From an uncultured Pseudobutyrivibrio sp. (GTDB taxonomy: Bacteria; Bacillota; Clostridia; Lachnospirales; Lachnospiraceae): DNA of 64,000 bases. Numbering within the stretch: position 1 is the stretch's first letter; each line of letters starts with the position of its first letter. Made by a program: the position numbers and the translations under genes. The stretch lies in contig URCQ01000005.1 of assembly GCA_900546435.1 (NCBI GenBank), forward strand, positions 1-64,000, written 5' to 3'. The notes beneath the pieces were generated by a model. It was not told the origin of the DNA. It did no database searches and worked only from the letters and a program-made list of their open reading frames with translations. Shown here in pieces: positions 8,478-17,534 of the stretch.

Positions 8478-9002
8478 ATGAAGATTGATGTTATAGATAT
8501 CATTTCTACAGCCGATAAGAAACGGGAGATTGCCGCTACCACGGAGATGTCAGAAGTTTCTGTTGGTGGAGGAATATTTCCTATTACCGATATTAAGCCA
8601 TTCAGTATATGTCTGACAAATGATAACAATAAGCAATTATTGATTTCAGGTGACACGACTCTGGAGGTGGTGGTTCCATGTGATCGATGTCTTGGTGACG
8701 TTGTGGTTCCATTGCAGATAACAATTGACCGGGAAATTCCGCTTATGGATGGTCAGGTTGTTTTTGCGGATGATGAGGAAAACACCTTTCTAGAGGAAAA
8801 TGAGTTAGATATTGACAGACTGATTTATGACGAAATCTTGGTTAACTGGCCGACAAAAGTCTTGTGTAAGGATGATTGCAAGGGTATTTGCCCGGTGTGT
8901 GGTCAGAATTTGAACCAGCAGGACTGCGGATGTGATCGTCAGGTAATAGATCCAAGAATGGCAAAGTTCCAAGATATCTTTAATGAATTTAAGGAGGTGT
9001 GA
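8478..9002 (+). CDS. yceD: YceD/DUF177 family protein
   Basis: A 174-residue protein of the YceD (DUF177) family, which nearly always lies directly upstream of rpmF, as here. In plants and bacteria members are linked to 23S rRNA accumulation and L32; the exact mechanism is not settled. The sequence shows the central V-P-C-D-R-C-L pair of cysteines and a second C-x-x-C near the C-terminus (GICPVCGQNLN), suggesting metal binding. It ends six bases before the rpmF ATG, and its end carries the rpmF ribosome binding site (AAGGAGGTG). Confidence 0.9.
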   Translation: MKIDVIDIISTADKKREIAATTEMSEVSVGGGIFPITDIKPFSICLTNDNNKQLLISGDTTLEVVVPCDRCLGDVVVPLQITIDREIPLMDGQVVFADDEENTFLEENELDIDRLIYDEILVNWPTKVLCKDDCKGICPVCGQNLNQQDCGCDRQVIDPRMAKFQDIFNEFKEV

Positions 9003-9008
9003 CCCGAT

Positions 9009-9188
9009 ATGTCAATTTGTCCAAAGAATAAGTCTTCTAAGGGTAGAAGAGATAAGAGAAGAGCAAACTGGAAGATGACAGCTCCTACATTAGTAAAATG
9101 TAGCAAGTGTGGAGAGTTAATGGTTCCACATAGAGTTTGTAAGAACTGCGGTTCTTATAACAAGAAAGAGATCATCGCTCAGGACTAA
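9009..9188 (+). CDS. rpmF: 50S ribosomal protein L32
   Basis: A 59-codon gene. It begins M-S-I-C-P-K-N-K-S-S-K-G-R-R-D and has the L32 zinc ribbon, with C-x-x-C at residues 31-34 (CSKC) and C-x-x-C at 44-47 (CKNC), so it is the zinc-binding form. The opening MSICPKNK differs from the usual MAVPK and puts an extra Cys at position 4. AAGGAGGTG at the end of yceD is its SD. A terminator follows after 11 bases. Confidence 0.97.
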   Translation: MSICPKNKSSKGRRDKRRANWKMTAPTLVKCSKCGELMVPHRVCKNCGSYNKKEIIAQD

Positions 9189-9199
9189 GATGAAACATG

Positions 9200-9230
9200 A
9201 GGCTTTCCGTTTGGAAAGCCTTATTTTTTT
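9200..9230 (+). terminator. Terminator after rpmF
   Basis: A 9-bp perfect stem (9200-9208 with 9213-9221), a four-base loop, and a T-rich run to 9230. Confidence 0.92.
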
Positions 9231-9255
9231 GCCCGTTCTGTGATGTGATTTGTTG

Positions 9256-9284
9256 TTGATTTATAGAAACACTTATAGTATATT
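9256..9284 (+). promoter_or_regulatory. plsX promoter
   Basis: TTGATT (9256-9261), 17 bases, TATATT (9279-9284). No FapR-type palindrome is visible around it. Confidence 0.6.
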
Positions 9285-9326
9285 TTTCTTATGATGCATT
9301 TTTTATGCATAGGAGGAAGGCGTATC

Positions 9327-10349
9327 ATGGATAATAGTAAAGTCGTAGCCGTAGATGCCATGGGCGGTGACAATGCACCGGTTGAAATTGTAAAAGGATG
9401 TGTAGATGCGGTAAACGAGCGAGAGGACATCAAGGTTCTTCTTGTAGGAGAAGAAAATGTGGTTCGCGCAGAGCTTGCAAAGTACACCTATCCGTCTGAA
9501 CGCATTGAGGTTGTACCGGCGACGGAAGTGATTGAAACAGCAGAACCACCAGTGATGGCAATACGAAAGAAAAAAGATTCGTCGATCGTAGTTGCTTTAA
9601 AACTTGTAAAAGAGGGCAAGGCAGATGGATTTGTATCTGCGGGAAGCTCAGGTGCAGTACTTGTCGGAGGACAGGTGATTGTAGGCAAAATCAAAGGTGT
9701 GGAAAGAGCACCATTAGCCCCATTGATACCAACCAAAGCAGGCGTATCGCTTCTGATTGATTGTGGCGCTAATGTGGATGCCAGATCATCACATCTGGTA
9801 CAATTTGCACGTATGGGCTCTATCTATATGAAAGACGTTGTGGGCATTGAGAATCCACGCGTAGCCATTGTAAATATTGGTGCAGAAGAAGAAAAAGGAA
9901 ATGCTTTGGTAAAAGAGACATATCCACTGCTAAAGGAATGTAAGGATATCAATTTTATTGGAAGCATAGAGGCAAGGGAAATTCCATCAGGCGCAGCAGA
10001 TGTCATTGTGTGCGAAGCGTTTGTTGGTAATGTGATTCTTAAGTTATATGAAGGACTCAGTTCTACATTGATTGGTGTTATTAAAACCGGTTTGATGAGC
10101 ACCTTAAAGAGTAAAATTGGAGCTGCATTAGCACTTCCGGCACTCAAAAATACATTAAAAACATTTGATGCATCAGCTTATGGCGGGGCACCGCTGCTCG
10201 GATTAAAAGGTCTTGTTGTTAAGACCCATGGTAGTGCAAAGGCAATTGAAATCAAGAATTCAATTATTCAATGTGCATCTTTTAAAGAGCAGGATATTAG
10301 CGGAAAAATCCAGGCAAATATTTGTGTGGAAGACAATAAGACAGAATAG
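9327..10349 (+). CDS. plsX: Phosphate acyltransferase PlsX
   Basis: It converts acyl-ACP to acyl phosphate, the donor used by PlsY in phosphatidic acid synthesis. The N-terminus V-A-V-D-A-M-G-G-D-N-A-P is diagnostic, with later ADGFVSAGSSGA and CEAFVGNV segments. Start ATG 9327 follows AGGAGGAAGG; an ATG at 9291 is upstream of this SD and is rejected. 340 aa, normal. It is followed 14 bases later by acpP, which supplies its substrate carrier; PlsY is encoded at 30132. Confidence 0.97.
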   Translation: MDNSKVVAVDAMGGDNAPVEIVKGCVDAVNEREDIKVLLVGEENVVRAELAKYTYPSERIEVVPATEVIETAEPPVMAIRKKKDSSIVVALKLVKEGKADGFVSAGSSGAVLVGGQVIVGKIKGVERAPLAPLIPTKAGVSLLIDCGANVDARSSHLVQFARMGSIYMKDVVGIENPRVAIVNIGAEEEKGNALVKETYPLLKECKDINFIGSIEAREIPSGAADVIVCEAFVGNVILKLYEGLSSTLIGVIKTGLMSTLKSKIGAALALPALKNTLKTFDASAYGGAPLLGLKGLVVKTHGSAKAIEIKNSIIQCASFKEQDISGKIQANICVEDNKTE

Positions 10350-10363
10350 AGGAGGTAAGTAAG

Positions 10364-10594
10364 ATGGAATTGGAAATGCTTAGAAAGGTCATTGCAGAGG
10401 TCTTGAATGTAGATGAGACAGAAATCAATATGGATACCACATTTGTGGATGATCTTGGAGCAGATTCACTTGATGTTTTCCAGATTATCATGGGAATTGA
10501 AGAAGAACTTGACATCGAAGTGAATGTAGAAGAGGCTGAAAAGATCGTAACTGTAGGCGATGCTGTTGAATTGATTAAAAAGACAGTTGGCTAA
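10364..10594 (+). CDS. acpP: Acyl carrier protein
   Basis: A 76-residue acidic ACP. The phosphopantetheine attachment motif G-A-D-S-L-D has Ser35 as the modified residue. It carries growing acyl chains for fatty acid synthesis and supplies PlsX. SD GAGGAGG precedes the ATG. A strong hairpin separates it from rnc. Confidence 0.97.
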   Translation: MELEMLRKVIAEVLNVDETEINMDTTFVDDLGADSLDVFQIIMGIEEELDIEVNVEEAEKIVTVGDAVELIKKTVG

Positions 10595-10616
10595 TCATGT
10601 GCAAAAAGAGAGATGA

Positions 10617-10643
10617 CAAAAGCCCTTGATTCAAGGGCTTTTG
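10617..10643 (+). terminator. Long hairpin between acpP and rnc
   Basis: A near-perfect 13-bp inverted repeat (10617-10629 with about 10631-10643) with almost no loop. The T run is only four bases, so it may be a partial terminator or a processing site. It ends 20 bases before the rnc start. Confidence 0.7.
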
Positions 10644-10662
10644 CTTCTGTTAAGGAGTAAAA

Positions 10663-11361
10663 GTGAAGACAATAAAAGAATTTCAAGAAGTAATTGGATA
10701 TGAGTTTAAAAACGAAAGTTTATTGCGTCAGGCCCTTACACATAGTTCGTATGCAAATGAAAAGCATATGAAGAAATTGTCGGATAATGAACGATTGGAA
10801 TTTTTGGGGGATGCAGTGCTTGAAGCTGTTTCCAGTGAATTTTTGTTTTTGAATTATAAAGATTTGCCAGAAGGGGATCTTACCAGATTACGTGCAAGTA
10901 TGGTATGTGAACCAACGCTTGCCTATTGTACAAAAGAAATTGATTTGGGATCTTATGTATACCTTGGAAAAGGAGAAGATTTAACAGGTGGAAGAACGCG
11001 TAAGTCAGTTTTGTCTGATGCAATGGAGGCAGTGATTGGTGCCATTTTCCTAGATGGTGGCATGGATGCAGCAAAAACATTTATCTTACGTTTTATTATG
11101 ACAGATATTGAACATAAGCGTATGTTTTATGATAGTAAGACGATATTACAGGAAGTCTGTCAGGCTAAATTCCGTCAGAATGTAACGTATCATTTACTAG
11201 ATGAGAGTGGCCCGGATCATGCGAAGGTGTTTCATGTGGATGTCACGGTTGGAGATACAAAGCTGGGAGACGGAAGCGGTGGAACAAAAAAAGCTGCAGA
11301 ACAGGAAGCTGCTTATCATGGCCTTTTGTACTTAAAGCAGCAGGAAAGTCAGAACAAATAG
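10663..11361 (+). CDS. rnc: Ribonuclease III
   Basis: A double-strand RNA endonuclease for rRNA processing and RNA turnover. The RNase III signature N-E-R-L-E-F-L-G-D-A-V is at residues 42-52, with catalytic acids including Glu46 and Asp50, and a second acid cluster in SDAMEAVIGAIFLDGG at about 115-130. The dsRNA-binding domain spans about 155-228 (GSGGTKKAAEQEAA). GTG start at 10663 with AAGGAG upstream; 232 aa. It leads the rnc-smc-ftsY group, a conserved Firmicutes order. Confidence 0.98.
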   Translation: MKTIKEFQEVIGYEFKNESLLRQALTHSSYANEKHMKKLSDNERLEFLGDAVLEAVSSEFLFLNYKDLPEGDLTRLRASMVCEPTLAYCTKEIDLGSYVYLGKGEDLTGGRTRKSVLSDAMEAVIGAIFLDGGMDAAKTFILRFIMTDIEHKRMFYDSKTILQEVCQAKFRQNVTYHLLDESGPDHAKVFHVDVTVGDTKLGDGSGGTKKAAEQEAAYHGLLYLKQQESQNK

Positions 11362-11380
11362 AAAGTTTTTGGGGATAAGT

Positions 11381-14300
11381 ATGTATTTAAAAAGCATTGA
11401 AATGTATGGATTCAAATCTTTCGCAAATAAGATGGTATTTGATTTTCATAATGGTATTACCGGGATTGTGGGTCCGAATGGAAGTGGAAAAAGTAATGTT
11501 TCCGATGCTGTGCGCTGGGTTTTAGGAGAGCAGAGTGCAAAGCAGCTTCGTGGTGCCAGTATGCAGGATGTTATTTTTGCGGGAACAGAGAATCGAAAAC
11601 CACTGAGTTATGCGTATGTTGCTATTACAATGGATAATTCCGATCATTTGCTGCCAATTGATTATGAGGAAGTAACGATTGCAAGACGTGTGTATCGCTC
11701 TGGTGAGAGCGAATATCTGCTTAATGGTTCGCCGTGTCGCCTGAAGGATGTGAATGAACTCTTTTATGATACAGGAATTGGAAAAGAGGGGTATTCCATC
11801 ATTGGACAGGGGCAGATTGAGCGTATTTTAAGTGGAAAACCGGAAGAACGTCGTGAGCTGTTTGATGAAGCCGTTGGTATTGTAAAGTTTAAAAAACGCA
11901 AAGCTGCTACGGTAAAAAAATTGGAGCATGAACGCGAGAATCTGGTGCGTGTGAACGATATTTTATCTGAATTAGAGCGTCAGGTAGGACCGCTGGAAAG
12001 ACAGGCGGAAAATGCGAAGCAATTTTTGAAGAAAAAAGAAGAATTAAAAACATTAGAAGTAAATATGTTTCTTCTTGAAATCGAAGATATGAATCGTCGT
12101 CTGACAGATATTGAGAAGAATTATCATATTGCAGAAACGCAATTAAACGAGAACAAGGGAAAGCAGGAACAAATTAAAGAACAGTATGCGTCTTTGGAAG
12201 AACAGCTGAATGTCATGGATGAGCAGATTCAGGGAATCCGTGAAGAACAGAGCAATACTACCTTGATGAAAGGTAAATTGGAAAATCAGATTCGTTTACT
12301 GGAAGAACAAATTCGTTTTGCGGAAAGTGCTGATGAAAATTTATCTGAACGAAAAGGTGTATTAGAGGCAGAAAAACAGGAATACATCCAGCAAAAGAAA
12401 ACCTATGAGACAGAAAAAGAGCAATTGCAGGAACAGCTCGAAGAAGTAGAAAAACGTTTAGCATCGGTTCGGAAATATAATGATGATCTGCAGGCGGATA
12501 TCAAAAAATATACCGAGGGGATTGAGCAGAATAACCAGGCGATGATGGAGCTTCTGAATGAGAAGGGAACCATTCAATCCAAAGAACAGCGTTTTGATAC
12601 GATGTTAGAACAAATTAATATTCGTAAAGCACAGCTGAATCAACGCCTCTTGCAACGTAAGACAGAAGAGGAAGATTTGAATGAAACGCTGCAGCGCTGC
12701 CAGAAGGAATATGATGATGTAAGTAAGGGCTTAGAAGCACTGAAACAAAAAGATCAGGAATTTTCACATAAGGCGGTAGAGTGGAAAAATAAGCGCAGAG
12801 AAGCACAGGATGTGCTGGCAAAGAGTAACGATGCTTACCATAAACAATCCTCAAAGTTAGAAGCGTTAAAAAATATTGCAGAACGATATGATGGCTACGG
12901 AAATAGTATTCGTAAAGTGATGGAGCAAAAAGAAAAGAACCCGGGTCTGATCGGTGTTGTTTCTGATTTGATTCATGTAGAACAAAAATATGAAATTGCA
13001 ATTGAGACAGCGCTTAGCGGAAATATCCAGAATATTGTCACAAAAGATGAAGCGACTGCCAAAAAGATGATTACATATTTGAAAGAAAATCGATTGGGAC
13101 GCGCAACCTTTTTGCCACTTACAAGTGTGTCTGGAAAAGGCTTTACAAAGGATAAGAGCATTTTATCGGATAAAGGTGTTCTTGGTCTTGCAAATGAACT
13201 TGTCGAAGCTGATGAGATGTATCGCGATGTGCTTTCCTATCTTTTGGGGCGTGTGATTGTTGTAGATACCGTTGACAATGGTATTGCACTTGCAAAGAAG
13301 AATCGTTATTCGTTACATATTGTTACATTGGAAGGTGAGTATTTCAGTCCGGGTGGATCTTTGTCCGGCGGACGATTTAAGAATAATAGCAACCTTTTGG
13401 GACGAAACCGTGAAATCGATGATATTGAAAAACAATTGACAGCGTTATCAGAGGAAAAGAAAGCTGCCAAAGAACGTATCGCTGAGATTGAGACGGCACA
13501 GGCATTGTTGGAATCAGACAGGGAAGAAAACCGCAAGCAGATGGAACAACATGCACTTGCACTAAATACAGCACAGATTCACCTGCAGCGTGTACAGGAA
13601 CAGAAATCTGAGAGCGAAAATGCGTTTGCAAGTTTAAATACCGAGAGCGAGGAGATGGAACGTCAGGTGCGTGATATCACTGCTGGAAAGAAGGAGATGG
13701 AACGTAAACGTCAGGAAGCGGGAGAGAAGGAAGAAGCATTAAAGAAGCAGACGGAGGAATACCAGAAGCTTTTGGATGAAAAAACCTATATGGAGACATC
13801 TGCTGCCCGCAATGTTTCCGAAGCGCAGATTGAAGAGGCGAGTGCGCGACAGAAAGTTACCTTTGTGCTCGAAAACTGTGAACGTGTTGCAAATGAAATC
13901 GAAAAGAAAGAAGCGGACATTGTTCGTTTGATTGAGGAAGCAAAAAACGGCAAAACAGATGCAAATAAAAAGCGTGGTGATATTGAGGAAATTAAAAAGA
14001 CCATGATTGCCAGCGATGATAATTTTGCGCAATTGGAAGATCGTTTAAAAGAAGCACAAAAACAAAAAGAACAGATGAATCAGGAGTATAAAGGCTTCTT
14101 TGGTCAAAGAGAAGAAATTGCGGATCGTATCTCAGCATTGGATAAGGAAATTTATCGCTTAAATGCACAACGGGAAAAATTAGAAGAGGCGATTAACTAT
14201 CAGAATACTTATATGTGGGAAGAATATGAACTCACACTTCGTGGCGCTGAGAAAATGCGCAATGCCGAGTATGACAATCTGGATACCATGCGAAAAGCAA

Positions 14301-14941
14301 CTTCTGGTGTCAAAGACGAAATTCGTCGTATGGGCAATGTAAATGTAAATGCAATCGAAGAATATAAGGAAGTATCGGAACGCTATAATTTCTTAAAAGG
14401 ACAACATGATGATCTTGTGGAAGCAGAGCAGACCCTGATGGGCATCATTGATGATTTAGATGAGGGGATGCGCAAACAGTTCACGGAAGGTTTTGCAGAT
14501 ATTCAAAGAGAATTTGATAAGGCATTCAAAGAGCTGTTTGGTGGTGGAAGAGGTACTTTGGAGCTGGTGGAAGGAGAGGATATCCTGGAAACCGGTATAC
14601 GTATCATTGCACAGCCACCTGGCAAAAAGCTTCAAAATATGATGCAGCTTTCTGGTGGTGAAAAATCGTTGACAGCGATTGCACTTCTGTTTGCAATTCA
14701 GAATTTGAAGCCATCTCCATTCTGCCTATTGGATGAGATTGAAGCTGCGCTGGATGATTCTAACGTTGGCAGATTTGCAAAATATTTACACAAGTTGACG
14801 AAAAATACGCAGTTTATTATTATAACTCATAGAAGAGGCACAATGAATGCAGCTGACCGATTGTATGGTATTACCATGCAGGAGAAGGGTGTTTCTGCAC
14901 TCGTATCGGTTAATCTGATTGAAAATGATCTGGATGCATAA
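11381..14941 (+). CDS. smc: Chromosome segregation protein SMC
   Basis: The condensin ATPase that compacts and segregates the chromosome together with ScpA and ScpB (not in this window). Walker A GPNGSGKS is at residues 31-38. Long coiled coils flank a hinge at about 510-650 (GVVSDLIHV to GGSLSGGRF). The ABC signature LSGGEKSLTA and Walker B CLLDEIEAALDD are near the C-terminus. 1186 aa, full length. ATG 11381 is preferred to a TTG at 11369; the SD is the weaker GGGGAT. It ends 11 bases before ftsY. Confidence 0.98.
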   Translation: MYLKSIEMYGFKSFANKMVFDFHNGITGIVGPNGSGKSNVSDAVRWVLGEQSAKQLRGASMQDVIFAGTENRKPLSYAYVAITMDNSDHLLPIDYEEVTIARRVYRSGESEYLLNGSPCRLKDVNELFYDTGIGKEGYSIIGQGQIERILSGKPEERRELFDEAVGIVKFKKRKAATVKKLEHERENLVRVNDILSELERQVGPLERQAENAKQFLKKKEELKTLEVNMFLLEIEDMNRRLTDIEKNYHIAETQLNENKGKQEQIKEQYASLEEQLNVMDEQIQGIREEQSNTTLMKGKLENQIRLLEEQIRFAESADENLSERKGVLEAEKQEYIQQKKTYETEKEQLQEQLEEVEKRLASVRKYNDDLQADIKKYTEGIEQNNQAMMELLNEKGTIQSKEQRFDTMLEQINIRKAQLNQRLLQRKTEEEDLNETLQRCQKEYDDVSKGLEALKQKDQEFSHKAVEWKNKRREAQDVLAKSNDAYHKQSSKLEALKNIAERYDGYGNSIRKVMEQKEKNPGLIGVVSDLIHVEQKYEIAIETALSGNIQNIVTKDEATAKKMITYLKENRLGRATFLPLTSVSGKGFTKDKSILSDKGVLGLANELVEADEMYRDVLSYLLGRVIVVDTVDNGIALAKKNRYSLHIVTLEGEYFSPGGSLSGGRFKNNSNLLGRNREIDDIEKQLTALSEEKKAAKERIAEIETAQALLESDREENRKQMEQHALALNTAQIHLQRVQEQKSESENAFASLNTESEEMERQVRDITAGKKEMERKRQEAGEKEEALKKQTEEYQKLLDEKTYMETSAARNVSEAQIEEASARQKVTFVLENCERVANEIEKKEADIVRLIEEAKNGKTDANKKRGDIEEIKKTMIASDDNFAQLEDRLKEAQKQKEQMNQEYKGFFGQREEIADRISALDKEIYRLNAQREKLEEAINYQNTYMWEEYELTLRGAEKMRNAEYDNLDTMRKATSGVKDEIRRMGNVNVNAIEEYKEVSERYNFLKGQHDDLVEAEQTLMGIIDDLDEGMRKQFTEGFADIQREFDKAFKELFGGGRGTLELVEGEDILETGIRIIAQPPGKKLQNMMQLSGGEKSLTAIALLFAIQNLKPSPFCLLDEIEAALDDSNVGRFAKYLHKLTKNTQFIIITHRRGTMNAADRLYGITMQEKGVSALVSVNLIENDLDA

Positions 14942-14952
14942 GGAGAGATGAA

Positions 14953-15882
14953 ATGGCAGAAGGCGGATTTTTTAAACGATTGCTTGCGGGGCTTACAAAG
15001 ACCAGAGATAATTTTGTAAAGAATATGGATTATATTTTCCGCGGCTTTACCAATATTGACGACGAATTCTATGAAGAATTAGAAGAAATTCTGATTATGG
15101 GCGATATCGGTGTAACGACGACGGAAAATATTCTGGAAGACTTAAAGCGCAAGGTAAAAGAACAAAAAATAAAAGAACCGGTTGCATGTAAGGAACTGCT
15201 GATTGAGAGTATCCGACAGCAGATGGATATTGGAGAAGCGGCTTACGAATTCGAAAATCGTACATCGGTGGTTCTGGTGGTTGGCGTGAACGGTGTTGGA
15301 AAGACTACCACCATTGGTAAGCTTGCTGCAAAGTTAAGGGCACAGAATAAAAAAGTACTTTTAGCAGCAGCAGATACATTTCGCGCGGCAGCAGGTGAAC
15401 AATTAAAGGAATGGGCAAACCGTTCGCAGGTAGATATGATTGGCGGTCAGGATGGAAGCGATCCGGCGTCCGTTGTATATGATGCGGTGTCAGCAGCAAA
15501 GGCAAGAGGAACAGATGTACTTTTGATTGATACGGCAGGCAGGCTTCATAATAAGAAGAACCTGATGGAAGAGCTCCGCAAAATCAACAATATTGTTGAT
15601 CGTGAGTTCCCAGAAGCGTATCGTGAAACGCTGGTTGTATTAGATGGTACAACAGGACAGAATGCATTGAATCAGGCGAAAGAATTTTCGGAAGTGACGG
15701 AGTTAAGTGGTATTGTTCTTACAAAATTAGACGGTACAGCAAAAGGGGGGATTGCGGTAGCTATTCAGGCTGAATTAGGTATTCCGGTAAAATATATTGG
15801 CGTAGGGGAGACAATTGATGATCTTGAGAAATTTAATGCGGAGGAATTTGTAAACGCATTATTTTATACAGACGAGCAGTAA
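14953..15882 (+). CDS. ftsY: Signal recognition particle receptor FtsY
   Basis: The SRP receptor GTPase that docks Ffh-bound ribosomes at the membrane. NG domain only, with a short N-terminal region typical of Gram-positives (309 aa). Motifs: G1 GVNGVGKTT at about 113, DTFRAAAGEQL, G3 DTAGR, G4 TKLDGTAKGG. SD AAGGAG. Its partner Ffh is encoded 1.6 kb downstream. Confidence 0.98.
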   Translation: MAEGGFFKRLLAGLTKTRDNFVKNMDYIFRGFTNIDDEFYEELEEILIMGDIGVTTTENILEDLKRKVKEQKIKEPVACKELLIESIRQQMDIGEAAYEFENRTSVVLVVGVNGVGKTTTIGKLAAKLRAQNKKVLLAAADTFRAAAGEQLKEWANRSQVDMIGGQDGSDPASVVYDAVSAAKARGTDVLLIDTAGRLHNKKNLMEELRKINNIVDREFPEAYRETLVVLDGTTGQNALNQAKEFSEVTELSGIVLTKLDGTAKGGIAVAIQAELGIPVKYIGVGETIDDLEKFNAEEFVNALFYTDEQ

Positions 15883-15896
15883 AAAGGAGAAAAAAG

Positions 15897-17108
15897 ATGT
15901 TGACATTAGACAAATTTGAAGAGGCAAGTAAGATCGTCAGTGAAGTTACATTGGAAACAAAACTTGTTTACAGTGATTTCCTGAGTGAAAAGTGTGGAAA
16001 CAGTGTGTATTTGAAACCAGAAAATATGCAGCTGACAGGTGCTTACAAGGTAAGAGGTGCATATTATAAGATCAGCACTTTGACACCGGAGGAGAGAAAA
16101 AAGGGACTTATTACAGCATCCGCTGGAAACCATGCGCAGGGTGTGGCATATGCAGCAAAGAAATTTGGCGTTCGTGCAACGATTGTTATGCCGACAACGA
16201 CACCTCTCATAAAAGTTAATCGCACCAAGAACTTAGGAGCAGAAGTTGTTCTTTATGGTGATGTTTATGACGAAGCTTGTGCAAAGGCTTATGAACTTGC
16301 CGAAGAGCATGGTTATACTTTTATTCATCCATTTGACGATTTGGCTGTTGCAACAGGTCAGGGTACGATTGCAATGGAAATCTTTAAAGAGTTGCCATTG
16401 GTGGAATATATTCTGGTACCAATTGGTGGCGGCGGACTTGCTACAGGTGTGTCTACGTTAGCAAAACTTTTAAATCCGAAGATTAAGGTCATCGGTGTAG
16501 AACCTGCAGGTGCAAATTGTATGCAGGAATCCTTGAAAAAGGGTGAGGTTACAACACTTTCCGGAGTAAATACCATTGCTGATGGTACGGCAGTGAAGAC
16601 GCCGGGAAGTAATATTTTCCCATATATCCAAAAGAATCTGGATGATATCATCACAGTAGAGGATGATGAACTGATTGCAGCATTCCTCGATATGGTAGAA
16701 AATCATAAGATGATTGTTGAAAATTCCGGACTTCTTACGGTTGCTGCGCTGAATCAGTTGAAGGTAAAGGGAAAACGTGTGGTATCCATTCTGAGTGGAG
16801 GCAATATGGATGTGATTACCATGTCTTCAGTTGTGCAGCAGGGACTGATTTTCCGTGATCGTATCTTTACGGTTTCCGTACTTTTGCCGGACAAGCCGGG
16901 AGAACTTGCAAGAGTGGCAGATACGATTGCAAAAGTACAGGGAAATGTTATCAAATTGGAACATAACCAGTTTGTGTCTACCAACCGTAATGCTGCTGTA
17001 GAACTTCGCATTACATTGGAAGCATTTGGTACAGAACATAAAAGTCAGATTATAGAGGCTTTAGAAAAGGGTGGCTACCAGCCAAAGATTGTAAGAACCA
17101 GTCTGTAA
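15897..17108 (+). CDS. ilvA: Threonine ammonia-lyase with C-terminal ACT domain
   Basis: A PLP-dependent deaminase converting threonine to 2-oxobutanoate. The Schiff-base lysine is Lys51 in GAYKVRGA. The PLP phosphate loop is GGGGLATG at about 176. A single ACT-like regulatory region occupies about 325-403 (VLLPDKPGELARV). The 403-aa one-ACT form is found both as biosynthetic IlvA and catabolic TdcB-like enzymes; sequence alone does not decide, and no branched-chain genes are near. SD AAAGGAG. Its terminator overlaps the next promoter. Confidence 0.9.
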   Translation: MLTLDKFEEASKIVSEVTLETKLVYSDFLSEKCGNSVYLKPENMQLTGAYKVRGAYYKISTLTPEERKKGLITASAGNHAQGVAYAAKKFGVRATIVMPTTTPLIKVNRTKNLGAEVVLYGDVYDEACAKAYELAEEHGYTFIHPFDDLAVATGQGTIAMEIFKELPLVEYILVPIGGGGLATGVSTLAKLLNPKIKVIGVEPAGANCMQESLKKGEVTTLSGVNTIADGTAVKTPGSNIFPYIQKNLDDIITVEDDELIAAFLDMVENHKMIVENSGLLTVAALNQLKVKGKRVVSILSGGNMDVITMSSVVQQGLIFRDRIFTVSVLLPDKPGELARVADTIAKVQGNVIKLEHNQFVSTNRNAAVELRITLEAFGTEHKSQIIEALEKGGYQPKIVRTSL

Positions 17109-17124
17109 TATAAAAAGATATGAG

Positions 17125-17160
17125 CAGGTGTCAAGAAAAAATACTTGACACCTGTTTTTT
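17125..17160 (+). terminator. Terminator after threonine deaminase
   Basis: A perfect 11-bp stem (17125-17135 with 17144-17154), 8-base A-rich loop and six Ts. Its descending arm contains the -35 box of the ylxM promoter. Confidence 0.93.
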
Positions 17161-17173
17161 GGTATAGTATAGT
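17145..17173 (+). promoter_or_regulatory. ylxM-ffh promoter overlapping a terminator
   Basis: Perfect TTGACA (17145-17150) inside the terminator stem, 17-base spacer including the T tract, then TATAGT (17168-17173). The ylxM ATG follows 16 bases after the -10 box, so the leader is very short. Confidence 0.75.
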
Positions 17174-17188
17174 ATACGAGGTGATGAT

Positions 17189-17533
17189 ATGAACGATAAG
17201 ATTGAACAGGGAGATCTTTATGATTTTTATGGTGAATTATTAAATGATCACCAGCGAAGTATTTATGAAGATTTCGTATTAAATGATTTATCCCTTGGTG
17301 AAATCGCATCAGATCGTGGAATCAGCCGTCAGGCAGTACATGATGTTATTAAGCGATCTACCAAGACCTTAGAAGAATATGAAGATAAATTACATCTGAT
17401 AGAGAAGTTTGTTCATATCAGAGATAAGATACGAACCATAGATGCTTTGGTTCATACGACGGATACAGATTCCGTGGATGAGATTTTATCCCAGATTTCT
17501 GTGATATCCAATGATATCCTAGAGGAGTTATAG
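17189..17533 (+). CDS. ylxM: YlxM family helix-turn-helix protein (SRP-associated)
   Basis: A 114-residue UPF0122 protein. Residues 30-60 form a sigma-70 region-4-like helix-turn-helix (L-S-L-G-E-I-A-x-x-x-G-I-S-R-Q-A-V). Members are encoded beside ffh in most Firmicutes and are reported to associate with the SRP; DNA binding is inferred from the fold. It ends one base before the ffh ATG, so translation is probably coupled. SD GAGGTG. Confidence 0.93.
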   Translation: MNDKIEQGDLYDFYGELLNDHQRSIYEDFVLNDLSLGEIASDRGISRQAVHDVIKRSTKTLEEYEDKLHLIEKFVHIRDKIRTIDALVHTTDTDSVDEILSQISVISNDILEEL

Positions 17534-17534
17534 T

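Noticed and set aside
9231..9326. FapR operator before plsX
   Set aside because: No TTAGTACC-type palindrome; only a normal promoter is seen.
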